The position numbers were made by a program, and so were the translations under genes. From an uncultured Clostridia bacterium (GTDB lineage Bacteria; Bacillota; Clostridia; TANB77; CAG-508), in assembly GCA_947627785.1 (NCBI GenBank), contig CANQXC010000047.1:1-6680 (forward strand): a stretch of DNA of 6,680 nucleotides, given 5' to 3'. Under the pieces are notes generated by a model. It saw nothing but the letters and a program-made list of their open reading frames with translations, was not told the origin of the DNA and searched no databases. This document shows, one piece after another, positions 1 to 5,396 of the stretch. Every line of letters starts with the position of its first letter. Positions within the stretch are counted from its first letter, which is position 1.

Positions 1-131
1 CCTCCATATAATGTATGTATATCTATTTGTGAGTTTATAACATTTGATAATACTTTTCTACCATTTACAACTACTGCTGCAGATGTTTCATCACAACTTG
101 ATTCAATTCCTAATACTACTATATCTTTCAT
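1..131 (-). CDS. tsaD: tRNA N6-threonylcarbamoyladenosine (t6A) transferase TsaD, N-terminal part
   Basis: TsaD (Kae1/OSGEP family) transfers the threonylcarbamoyl group made by TsaC/TsaB onto A37 of ANN-decoding tRNAs, working in the cytoplasm with TsaB and TsaE. Only the first 43 codons are present; the gene runs off the left edge. The visible residues match the family start: the nucleotide-binding signature LGIESSCDETSAAVV at residues 7-21 and the beginning of the conserved IHxxYGG motif at 38-43. The ATG at 131 is preceded by AGGAG at 137-141, five bases away. The gene has its own promoter (209-237) and lies behind a terminator, so it is probably transcribed separately from the recO/era operon. 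The assignment is firm, although nothing can be said about the missing metal-binding and C-terminal regions. Confidence 0.96.
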   Translation of the reverse strand, partial: MKDIVVLGIESSCDETSAAVVVNGRKVLSNVINSQIDIHTLYG

Positions 132-208
132 ATAAACTCCTATCATTTTTATTTAACAATATGTGAATACTTAAGATTATTTCCATATTTTTTCCACATA
201 TCTATTGT

Positions 209-237
209 ATTTTATCAATATATTTAGTGTTTGTCAA
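209..237 (-). promoter_or_regulatory. Sigma-A-type promoter for tsaD
   Basis: On the minus strand there is a perfect -35 box TTGACA (232-237), a 17-base spacer and a -10 box TAAAAT (209-214), one mismatch from consensus. Transcription would start near 202, giving a leader of about 70 bases before the tsaD ATG at 131. The leader is AT-rich and shows no hairpin or riboswitch-like structure by eye. The box quality and spacing make this the best promoter in the window. Confidence 0.8.
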
Positions 238-307
238 CTATGTGTTAAGGGGGATGGAGAATAATAATGACACACGTTAATACTTTTTAGTGTACCCCAA
301 ATGAACA
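238..307. other. Non-coding spacer between the small-gene terminator and the tsaD promoter
   Basis: This stretch holds no open frame of note. It is richer in G+C than the flanks, with a G-run at 249-253 and a block TAGTGTACCCCAAATGAAC around 289-306. Read on the minus strand, the block gives GGGGTACACTAAAAAGT, which has the feel of a terminal inverted repeat of an insertion sequence. No matching partner repeat is visible at the other side of the small gene, so a mobile-element origin is only a possibility. Confidence 0.25.
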
Positions 308-344
308 TAAAAAAATCCCCCCGCTCGTAGTTGTGAGCGAGGGG
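308..344 (-). terminator. Intrinsic (Rho-independent) terminator of the 104-residue gene
   Basis: The minus strand forms a 10-bp stem, CCCCTCGCTC (335-344) pairing with GAGCGGGGGG (317-326) with a single G-U pair. The loop has eight bases and the stem is followed directly by ATTTTTTT. It begins about ten bases after the stop codon of the small gene (354-668). The GC-rich stem is out of keeping with the AT-rich surroundings and matches the composition of that gene, suggesting the two travelled together. It would also stop read-through from the recO operon into tsaD. Confidence 0.92.
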
Positions 345-353
345 ACCTGCTTT

Positions 354-668
354 TTAATGCACTTTTGCAGTTATTAAAAACAACTGCTGTGCAAAGGATT
401 CCGTACCAGGCATAGAGCCACCAGCCAAAATGTAATTCGACTGCTCTTTGTTCAGTTCCTTTTGTTCAAATGCGTTATCCCAACGCAGTTTGCACAAAAT
501 CATATCACTGCCCGACAGTGTCAATGGTTCAATGGTTATCTTCCACTTTTTTTCAAGCCGGCAGATTTCCGACTTGTATAAAATCAAAGTAGTATCCCAC
601 TTACCTTTTTCGGCTGCACTTACAACCATAGCCTCGTGTTTGTCCATGCGCGACATTTTTTCAAGCAT
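354..668 (-). CDS. Small protein of unknown function, atypical composition
   Basis: I do not recognise this 104-residue protein. It is soluble-looking, with no signal peptide and no membrane segment. The start is basic and helical, a helix-like stretch (about 25-42) leads into two strand-like segments (KITIEPL at 43-49 and MILCKLRW at 56-63), and an NKEQSNYILAGG segment (73-84) is followed by a C-terminal helix (90-103). Cysteines are at 36 and 59; no catalytic motif is evident. The ATG at 668 is supported by AAAGGAG at 677-683, eight bases upstream; ATGs at codons 5, 8 and 14 lack such a site. The gene is real by several signs: strong ribosome site, extended -10 promoter and a strong terminator just after the stop. 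Its G+C is about 41% by direct count, against 20-25% in the parts of recO I counted, and its codon choice is correspondingly different, so recent horizontal acquisition is likely. Function is open. Confidence 0.82.
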   Translation of the reverse strand: MLEKMSRMDKHEAMVVSAAEKGKWDTTLILYKSEICRLEKKWKITIEPLTLSGSDMILCKLRWDNAFEQKELNKEQSNYILAGGSMPGTESFAQQLFLITAKVH

Positions 669-686
669 ATTGCTTTCTCCTTTGCT

Positions 687-695
687 ATTATAGCA
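687..695 (-). promoter_or_regulatory. Extended -10 promoter for the 104-residue gene
   Basis: The minus strand reads TGCTATAAT, a perfect TATAAT box (687-692) with the TG of an extended -10 element. There is no good -35 box at the expected distance (ATTAAG at 710-715), which extended -10 promoters tolerate. Transcription would start near 680-681, at the edge of the ribosome site, so the leader would be only about 12 bases. The position fits the gene closely, but the very short leader is a reason for caution. Confidence 0.6.
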
Positions 696-702
696 GATTT
701 CT

Positions 703-724
703 GAATTAGCTTAATGCATAATTC
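703..724. repeat. Short inverted repeat over the -35 region of the small gene
   Basis: GAATTA (703-708) and TAATTC (719-724) are perfect inverse complements. Inside them GC (709-710) pairs with GC (716-717), leaving one bulged base and a five-base loop. The repeat covers the place where a -35 box would lie (710-715) for the promoter at 687-695, a position typical of operators. No U-run follows on either strand, so it is not an intrinsic terminator for recO. In AT-rich DNA such a repeat can also arise by chance. Confidence 0.35.
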
Positions 725-763
725 ATATTTTATTTTATCACATTTATAAAGCTTTTGCAAACT

Positions 764-1480
764 CTATAATTTGTACTCTTTTTCCAGTTTTTCTGTTAAA
801 TATACTTTTGATATTATTTTTAATTCTTCTATTGATTCCTGTGGTACGCTAAATGAATATATTTTTTTTGCATCTGCTAATATTATATATCTTATTGCAT
901 CTTTTGTTGTTTCATTCATATTTATTGCACCCTTATCTAGTTTTCCACATGAGCTACATTTAAAACCATTATCTTTTATACTAAATATGCTTAAGCCCTC
1001 TTTTTCCTTACAAGTTTTACATTCTTGAATCTCCGGTCTGTATCCTATTATTGATAAAAGTCTAAGTCTAAATATTGATGTAATTAATTCTAAATCCTTA
1101 TCTGTATTTGATATTACATAAAGAGTATTTAAAAATAATTGTAATACTTTATAATTGTTTTGATTTTCTGTTGTTACATCATTTATAATTTTTGTTATAT
1201 ATGCTGCATATTTTAACTTATCTAAATCTATTCTTATATTATAAAATAACTCTATTGTTTCACATGAATTCATACTATAATTTTCAGAGCCTTTATATAA
1301 TAAATAATCTCCAAAACACAAAAATTGAGTGCCTGCCATTAAAAGGCTCTTTGGTCTCCTAGCGCCTTTTGCTACACACTCAATCTTTCCCATATTTGGT
1401 GTTAATATTGTAAGCATTTTGTCAAAATCAGACATAACTTTTTCAGCAATTATTATTCCCTTTGTTTTGACAGTTCCCAT
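764..1480 (-). CDS. recO: DNA repair and recombination protein RecO
   Basis: RecO helps RecR displace SSB and load RecA onto single-stranded DNA in the RecFOR pathway and anneals complementary strands. The 238 residues match the usual family size. The N-terminal OB-fold starts with the typical VKTKGIIIAEK (residues 4-14) and continues through LTILTPNMGKIECVAKGARRPKS (23-45). The helical C-terminal domain carries a zinc-finger pair, CKTC (154-157) and CSSC (175-178), as in many Firmicute RecO proteins. The ATG at 1480 follows a ribosome site AAGGTG at 1488-1493 and lies inside the end of yqzL, so the two genes overlap by 38 bases in different frames and are probably coupled. Position after era-yqzL is the conserved Firmicute order. 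No terminator is evident after the stop, so read-through into the next gene is possible. Confidence 0.95.
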   Translation of the reverse strand: MGTVKTKGIIIAEKVMSDFDKMLTILTPNMGKIECVAKGARRPKSLLMAGTQFLCFGDYLLYKGSENYSMNSCETIELFYNIRIDLDKLKYAAYITKIINDVTTENQNNYKVLQLFLNTLYVISNTDKDLELITSIFRLRLLSIIGYRPEIQECKTCKEKEGLSIFSIKDNGFKCSSCGKLDKGAINMNETTKDAIRYIILADAKKIYSFSVPQESIEELKIISKVYLTEKLEKEYKL

Positions 1481-1601
1481 ATTCTTTCACCTTTATATTA
1501 TTTTCTATATTTTGTACCTCTCTTTGTACCTCTCTAAACTCTAAAAATGTATCTATATTCCCTGTATTTTTAAATGTATTCCACGCAATTTGTGTAATCA
1601 T
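1443..1601 (-). CDS. yqzL: YqzL-like small protein
   Basis: This 52-residue gene lies between era and recO, exactly where B. subtilis has yqzL. The translation has the family pattern: a tryptophan followed by F, TG and a LxFxE stretch (IAWNTFKNTGNIDTFLEFRE, residues 5-24). The function of YqzL is not established. The ATG at 1601 is served by AGGAG eight bases upstream. The reading frame ends with TGA at 1443-1445, past the recO start, giving an overlap of 38 bases; the tail after about residue 38 (VKEYGNC...) is in effect the recO start region read in another frame. Residues 23-30 are a perfect REVQ REVQ duplication, caused by a 12-bp tandem repeat in the DNA. The identification rests on pattern and position and is fairly secure. 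Confidence 0.85.
   Translation of the reverse strand: MITQIAWNTFKNTGNIDTFLEFREVQREVQNIENNIKVKEYGNCQNKGNNNC
1511..1534. repeat. 12-bp perfect tandem duplication within yqzL
   Basis: The unit TTTGTACCTCTC occurs twice head to tail at 1511-1522 and 1523-1534. Because the unit is four codons long it keeps the yqzL frame and yields REVQ twice. It looks like a replication-slippage duplication that the small protein tolerates. Confidence 0.9.
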
Positions 1602-1688
1602 GCTTTCATCTCCTGTTTTTCAATTTAAAAATATTTTTTGTAAATTTACTTTTTTTATACTTGTATTCGCCTGCCAATATTTTCAAAT

Positions 1689-2312
1689 TTATTGTAATTT
1701 AAATTTACTTACTATTGAACTATTGTCTTGCCAATTTTCTTTTACTTTGACCCATATTTTTAAATTTACCTTTGTTTGTAATATTTTTTCTATATCTTGT
1801 CTTGCATACATTCCTATTCTCTTTAGCATACTTCCATTTTTCCCTATAATAATTCCTTTATGGGATTCTCTAATTGTATATATTGTTGCTTCAACATCAT
1901 ATATATCTTCTTGCTTTGAAGTTTTTCTTAAATTCATTTTTTGTGTTTCTACATATATCCCATGTGGGATTTCTTCATCTAATAACTTTAATGCCTTTTC
2001 TCTAATGATTTCCTCTATAATTTGCCTTTCTGTTTGATCTGTATATTCATCCAAATCATAATATGCAGATCCTTCTGGAAGTAATTTTTCTATTTCTTTT
2101 ACTATATCTTCTGTATTCTTGTTCTCCAATGCACTTACAGGTATTATTGCTTTAAAATCGTACTCGTCTTTATACATATCTATAAGTTTTAATAATTTTT
2201 CTTTTTGAATAAGGTCTATTTTATTCATTACAAGTATTGTTTTTGGTTTTAACTCTTTTATTTTATTAAGTATTATTCTATCTCCTGTTCCAATCTTACC
2301 GTGATGTTGCAT
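1689..2312 (-). CDS. era: GTPase Era, C-terminal part (rest of G domain and KH domain), out of frame with the N-terminal part
   Basis: This segment completes the Era protein begun at 2592. It carries the G4 motif NKID (residues 30-33, counted from the ATG at 2312), the G5 motif SAL (60-62), the linker LPEGSAYYD and TDQTERQIIEEIIREKAL (91-108), and the RNA-binding KH domain with GIIIGKNGSMLKRIG (153-167). The KH domain binds the 3' end of 16S rRNA during 30S assembly. Homology to Era begins about at KIGTGD (residues 6-11), just after the frame break. The ATG at 2312 has no Shine-Dalgarno sequence, so independent translation of this half is unlikely. Together with the N-terminal segment, the span 1689-2592 is 904 bases, that is 301 codons plus one base, so removing a single base restores a normal protein of about 300 residues. 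Confidence 0.88.
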   Translation of the reverse strand: MQHHGKIGTGDRIILNKIKELKPKTILVMNKIDLIQKEKLLKLIDMYKDEYDFKAIIPVSALENKNTEDIVKEIEKLLPEGSAYYDLDEYTDQTERQIIEEIIREKALKLLDEEIPHGIYVETQKMNLRKTSKQEDIYDVEATIYTIRESHKGIIIGKNGSMLKRIGMYARQDIEKILQTKVNLKIWVKVKENWQDNSSIVSKFKLQ

Positions 2313-2592
2313 CTATTAAAAATATTACAACATCACAATTTGGAATAGTTGTCCACGCAGTTTCTAGCATTGTATTTCCTAATTTTGTTTTTGGTTTGTG
2401 TATTCCAGGTGTATCTACAAATATTATTTGAGAATTTTCCCTATTTATTATTGCTTTAATTGCTGTTCTTGTTGTTTGACACTTATTTGCTGTTATTGCA
2501 ACCTTCTCACCTACTAAACTATTTATTAATGTTGATTTTCCAACATTAGTTCTACCTATTATGGATACAAATCCTGACTTAAAATTTTTCAT
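2296..2592 (-). CDS. era: GTPase Era, N-terminal part, interrupted by a frame disruption
   Basis: Era is a membrane-associated GTPase needed for 30S ribosome maturation. This frame holds the first 98 residues: the start MKNFKSGFVSIIGR, the G1 P-loop GRTNVGKS (13-20; T replaces the common P), the G2 region QTTR (39-42) and the G3 motif DTPG (60-63) within VDTPGIHKPK. It ends at IDATSR followed by TAA at 2296-2298. The normal family sequence continues in the +1 frame as KIGTGDRII, so one extra base around 2298-2301 separates the halves. The start at 2592 agrees with family N-termini, although the ribosome site (GGCGGGA) is weak. Every motif on both sides is intact, which favours a sequencing or assembly error or a very recent mutation over an old pseudogene. 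Confidence 0.92.
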   Translation of the reverse strand: MKNFKSGFVSIIGRTNVGKSTLINSLVGEKVAITANKCQTTRTAIKAIINRENSQIIFVDTPGIHKPKTKLGNTMLETAWTTIPNCDVVIFLIDATSR

Positions 2593-2654
2593 TTTTTAAA
2601 ATCCCGCCATCTATAATCTAAAATTAACTCTGTATATCTTATTTTCTATTTGTT

Positions 2655-3728
2655 TTACTCTATTGTAATTTCTGCATTCATTGGACAGATTTGTATAAAT
2701 GTGTTTCCATCATTTACCTGTATTTCTTCTCCATTTGTATAAGTATATACTGTCTGTCCACTATGTGAAGATTTTTCCCATTTTATTGGAACTACATATC
2801 CTCCTGTAACTAAATAACCAGAACCGCTTCCAATATTTTCTAGCTCTTGTCTTCCTTTATCCTCGCCATCATTTATTGTGTAATTTCTAACCTTATATAT
2901 TATTATATTCTTTGCCGTATATTGCTCACCTGTTTCTAAATCTACATTTGGTGTGTCACTCATACTTCTTTTATATACTTTATTCTCTGAATCATATTCA
3001 TAACTTGTTGAATGATAATATGAATATTCTATATCTACAGATGTTGCTTCTTCTGCACCTTCTAATTCTTGCATATTTATTTCGTCTACACTATAATTTA
3101 ATAATAAATCTACATCAGTATCTCTTGTATATCCTTGTTTTTCAGCATATTTTTTTACATTTTCCATACTTGTGAAGCCTGTATGCTCATAATCTCTTTT
3201 TAGTGTAGTATCTCTAAAAAATACTGTTCCTTCCAATGCTATACCATCTAAATGAGCTATTGAATTTAATCTACTATATGCTTGTGGACTTCCTCCCCAA
3301 TGTACAAATATTGCATCATTTTCTTGGGCATAATCTATAAAATAGTGTCTTGCACTCCTTATTGAACCAATCTTTGCTGTATCTTGATCTTTATATAATG
3401 CCATCATTCTTGTTATTCCGCCTTCTGCTATTATTTCATAAACTAGATATGCATCTTGTAAACCACATTGTGGCCATGCTGCATGATTATTATTTATCAT
3501 AACAGCATATGGTCTTGATTTTGAATTCACATCTACTATTTGCAATTTTTTTATTTCTTCTTGCTGATTTATTTCACCTTCAGCTTGTTTTCCATCTTCT
3601 ACTACTGGTTTTCCATCTTTTGATTTATTTAATTTTAATACTAGTAATACTCCTGAAATTATAATTATTACTAATAAAATTGTTACTAAAATTATTGTGC
3701 TTTTATTGTTTTTTTCTTTTTTTCTCAT
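2655..3728 (-). CDS. Membrane-anchored DUF3048 (YerB-like) protein
   Basis: The 357-residue protein belongs to the family of B. subtilis YerB, whose biochemical role is unknown. A single membrane segment at about residues 11-32 is preceded by a very basic start (MRKKEKNNKS), so the rest is expected outside the cell. A charged linker (33-65) leads to the DUF3048 domain, recognisable by RPYAVMINN (72-80), AWPQCGLQDAYLVYE (84-98), EGGITRMMALY (102-112), IGSIRSAR (120-127) and FVHWGGSPQAY (141-151). The C-terminal domain ends with GNTFIQICP. YerB is a lipoprotein, but here the membrane segment is followed by lysines and no lipobox cysteine, so an uncleaved N-terminal anchor is more likely. It lies 33 bases after ybeY and 62 before era, in a place other Firmicutes give to dgkA and cdd. 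The ribosome site AAAGGA sits rather far (13 bases) from the ATG. Confidence 0.88.
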   Translation of the reverse strand: MRKKEKNNKSTIILVTILLVIIIISGVLLVLKLNKSKDGKPVVEDGKQAEGEINQQEEIKKLQIVDVNSKSRPYAVMINNNHAAWPQCGLQDAYLVYEIIAEGGITRMMALYKDQDTAKIGSIRSARHYFIDYAQENDAIFVHWGGSPQAYSRLNSIAHLDGIALEGTVFFRDTTLKRDYEHTGFTSMENVKKYAEKQGYTRDTDVDLLLNYSVDEINMQELEGAEEATSVDIEYSYYHSTSYEYDSENKVYKRSMSDTPNVDLETGEQYTAKNIIIYKVRNYTINDGEDKGRQELENIGSGSGYLVTGGYVVPIKWEKSSHSGQTVYTYTNGEEIQVNDGNTFIQICPMNAEITIE

Positions 3729-3761
3729 TTTTATAATTCATTCCTTTCTTAAACTCAGTTA

Positions 3762-4229
3762 CTATACTCTTTTTAAATCTATTTTTTCTAGTATATTTTC
3801 TTCTTTTGCTCGCATTTCTTTCTTTTCTTCTTCTTCCATATGGTCATACCCTAATAAGTGATAAAATGAATGTACTACCATATATGCAAGTTCTCTTTCA
3901 AAACTATGCCCATATTCCTTTGCCTGTTGTTCTACTCTTTCTATTGATATTACCATGTCTCCTAATATATCTTCGTTTTCTAATTTTAAATTTTTTAGTT
4001 CTTCTTTCTCATACATAGGAAAAGATAATACATCTGTTTCCTTATCAATATTTCTGTATTCTCTATTAATCTGCTTTATATTTTTGGGATTTGTTAATAC
4101 CACATTTACATATAAGTTTTTACCATTTAAATTTTCCTCTTTAAAACATTCCTGCAAAACCATGCTTATTATTTTTTTATATTCTTCTTTTTCATCTATA
4201 TCTAAATAATTTAATTCTAATATTTCCAT
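3762..4229 (-). CDS. ybeY: Endoribonuclease YbeY, rRNA maturation factor
   Basis: YbeY is a zinc-dependent single-strand RNase involved in 16S rRNA 3'-end processing and ribosome quality control. The 155 residues are of family length. The signature pieces are visible: INREYRNIDKETDVLSFP (54-71), ILGDMVIS (88-95), and the metal-binding HxxxHxxxxxH helix as HSFYHLLGYDH with histidines 120, 124 and 130. The usual form is HGxLHLLGYDH, so S121 and Y123 are substitutions, but all three metal ligands are kept. The C-terminal E-rich helix that follows is normal. The ATG at 4229 shares one base with the stop of the upstream gene (TAATG), which implies translational coupling; an AGAGG site lies eight bases upstream of the ATG. 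Its place upstream of era is conserved and both proteins act on the 16S rRNA end. Confidence 0.95.
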   Translation of the reverse strand: MEILELNYLDIDEKEEYKKIISMVLQECFKEENLNGKNLYVNVVLTNPKNIKQINREYRNIDKETDVLSFPMYEKEELKNLKLENEDILGDMVISIERVEQQAKEYGHSFERELAYMVVHSFYHLLGYDHMEEEEKKEMRAKEENILEKIDLKRV

Positions 4230-5377
4230 TATGCTGACCTCTTAATATATACCATTTTTTTGTATGTTTTTATTGATGTTGGTATACTTTTTATTGCTCC
4301 CATTTTCATCAATTTTTGCTTATGTAAATTAATTATTTTTTCATATTTTTTTCTATTAACTTTTAGTTTCTTTATATCTTCTTTTAAAAATAATATTTGT
4401 TTCTTTTCTACATCTTCTTTTACTTTTTCATATTTTTCCCAGAATTTTTTATACTCTTGTTTTTCTTCTGGCTTGTCCCAATATACTTTTGTTGATAATA
4501 TTTTTATATTATAATCTTCTATTACATCAAATAGGGTCTCATACGCTCTTTCTTTCTTTGCTTCAGTTTTACTATTTACTATTAAGTCTCTTATCTGTTT
4601 TAATATATTTATATAACATTTTTCTGTAGCAGCTAATGGCAAACTATGTATAAATATTTTTCTACTTACTCCTAGTAATACAACCTTTTGCATTATTTTA
4701 TCTCTTTCATCTAATTTTCCTACAGTTGTGTGCAAATACTGTTCATATTCTTCTTTTGCATTTTCATCTCCTTGTTCTATTTTTATAGGCAATACATCTA
4801 ATATGTATTTTTCTAAAGTATTAAATATTTTATTATAAACATCTTCTTCACTCTTATGTACATTATCTGCTATTTCTACAGATAAATTTTTTAATATTCC
4901 TTTATATAATGAATCCATTTTTTCAACATAGAATTTTTTATATTTATTAACAAATTTTGAATTTCTCATAGCACTTACTGTTTCATAATCTATTCTTAAT
5001 AAATATTCTTGTTTTCTATATTTATATTCTATATAATTTTTATTCTTTAAATTTACAACAAAATAATATTTGGCTAATGCGTCTTTTTCAAAATTTGTTG
5101 CTGTGTTATTTTTTACTTTTTTATATAAAGAATCCATTATGTATTTATCTATTGCTTCAAGATATAATGAATAACTGTCTTCAAACTTTGCTAATTGTTC
5201 TTCCATATTAGATTCTAAATAATTGTTATATGCTTTCATCAAACTTGTTCTTTTTATGGAAATCATTACTCCGTTTAGTCCAACCCTTGTAGGTATAAGT
5301 AATTTTGAAAGTGTACTACTTATCTTTGAAAAAAACGTTTTGTCTGTCTCTACTACTCTTAAACTCCTTTGCTCCAT
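4229..5377 (-). CDS. Unrecognised 382-residue charged protein with internal repeats
   Basis: I do not recognise this protein. It has no signal peptide and no membrane segment, is rich in Lys, Glu and Tyr, and appears largely helical and cytoplasmic. Three stretches align without gaps at about 66-104 (EDSYSLYLEAIDKYIMDSL...), 178-214 (EDVYNKIFNTLEKYILDVL...) and 276-312 (ERAYETLFDVIEDYNIKIL...), sharing a Y-x3-F/L-x2-I/L-D/E-x-Y-x4-L pattern. MDSLYK occurs twice (81-86 and 154-159). The N-terminal stretch LLIPTRVGLNGVMISIKR (26-43) is less charged and may be a separate motif. The last 60 residues are strongly basic, suggesting nucleic-acid or ribosome contact; that is inference. The gene follows yqfD by 19 bases, has an AAGGGA ribosome site ten bases before its ATG and overlaps ybeY by one base, so it is a true operon member. 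In other Firmicutes this place holds phoH and pgpH, but it shows neither a PhoH P-loop nor the HD motif and membrane helices of PgpH. Confidence 0.85.
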   Translation of the reverse strand: MEQRSLRVVETDKTFFSKISSTLSKLLIPTRVGLNGVMISIKRTSLMKAYNNYLESNMEEQLAKFEDSYSLYLEAIDKYIMDSLYKKVKNNTATNFEKDALAKYYFVVNLKNKNYIEYKYRKQEYLLRIDYETVSAMRNSKFVNKYKKFYVEKMDSLYKGILKNLSVEIADNVHKSEEDVYNKIFNTLEKYILDVLPIKIEQGDENAKEEYEQYLHTTVGKLDERDKIMQKVVLLGVSRKIFIHSLPLAATEKCYINILKQIRDLIVNSKTEAKKERAYETLFDVIEDYNIKILSTKVYWDKPEEKQEYKKFWEKYEKVKEDVEKKQILFLKEDIKKLKVNRKKYEKIINLHKQKLMKMGAIKSIPTSIKTYKKMVYIKRSA

Positions 5378-5396
5378 ATTTTATCAATCCCTTCTT

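Noticed and set aside
317..356. The hairpin at 317-344 as a plus-strand terminator
   Set aside because: On the plus strand the stem is followed by ACCTGC before a short T-run, so the U-tract is displaced; the minus-strand direction with ATTTTTTT immediately after the stem is clearly the functional one.
1606..1677. Possible 23-codon gene between era and yqzL on the minus strand starting with TTG
   Set aside because: There is no ribosome site before the TTG, no family resemblance and only chance-length coding in AT-rich DNA.
1600..2037. Long plus-strand open frame of 145 codons, rich in Phe, Ser, Ile and Cys
   Set aside because: It lies opposite era and is the antisense shadow of its Lys/Glu/Ile-rich codons; it has no homology and no supporting signals. 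The same applies to the other plus-strand frames (for example at 448, 771, 1329, 2912, 3806, 3955, 4260, 5223, 5305, 5369 and 5910).
2290..2315. Programmed +1 frameshift in era at CGG-TAA
   Set aside because: The site lacks the marks of known +1 sites such as prfB: there is no internal Shine-Dalgarno sequence just upstream, and slippage of the P-site tRNA from CGG to GGT would pair poorly. A mutation or sequence error is simpler.
2596..2610. Mini-ORF ATG GCG GGA TTT TAA directly before era, in frame with it
   Set aside because: Four codons ending two codons before the era ATG could suggest a leader or an extended N-terminus, but the era start at 2592 fits the family and nothing supports translation of the mini-ORF.
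4229..5377. The unknown gene as a diverged PhoH or PgpH
   Set aside because: There is no Walker A motif as in PhoH, and no HD motif or multiple membrane helices as in PgpH.
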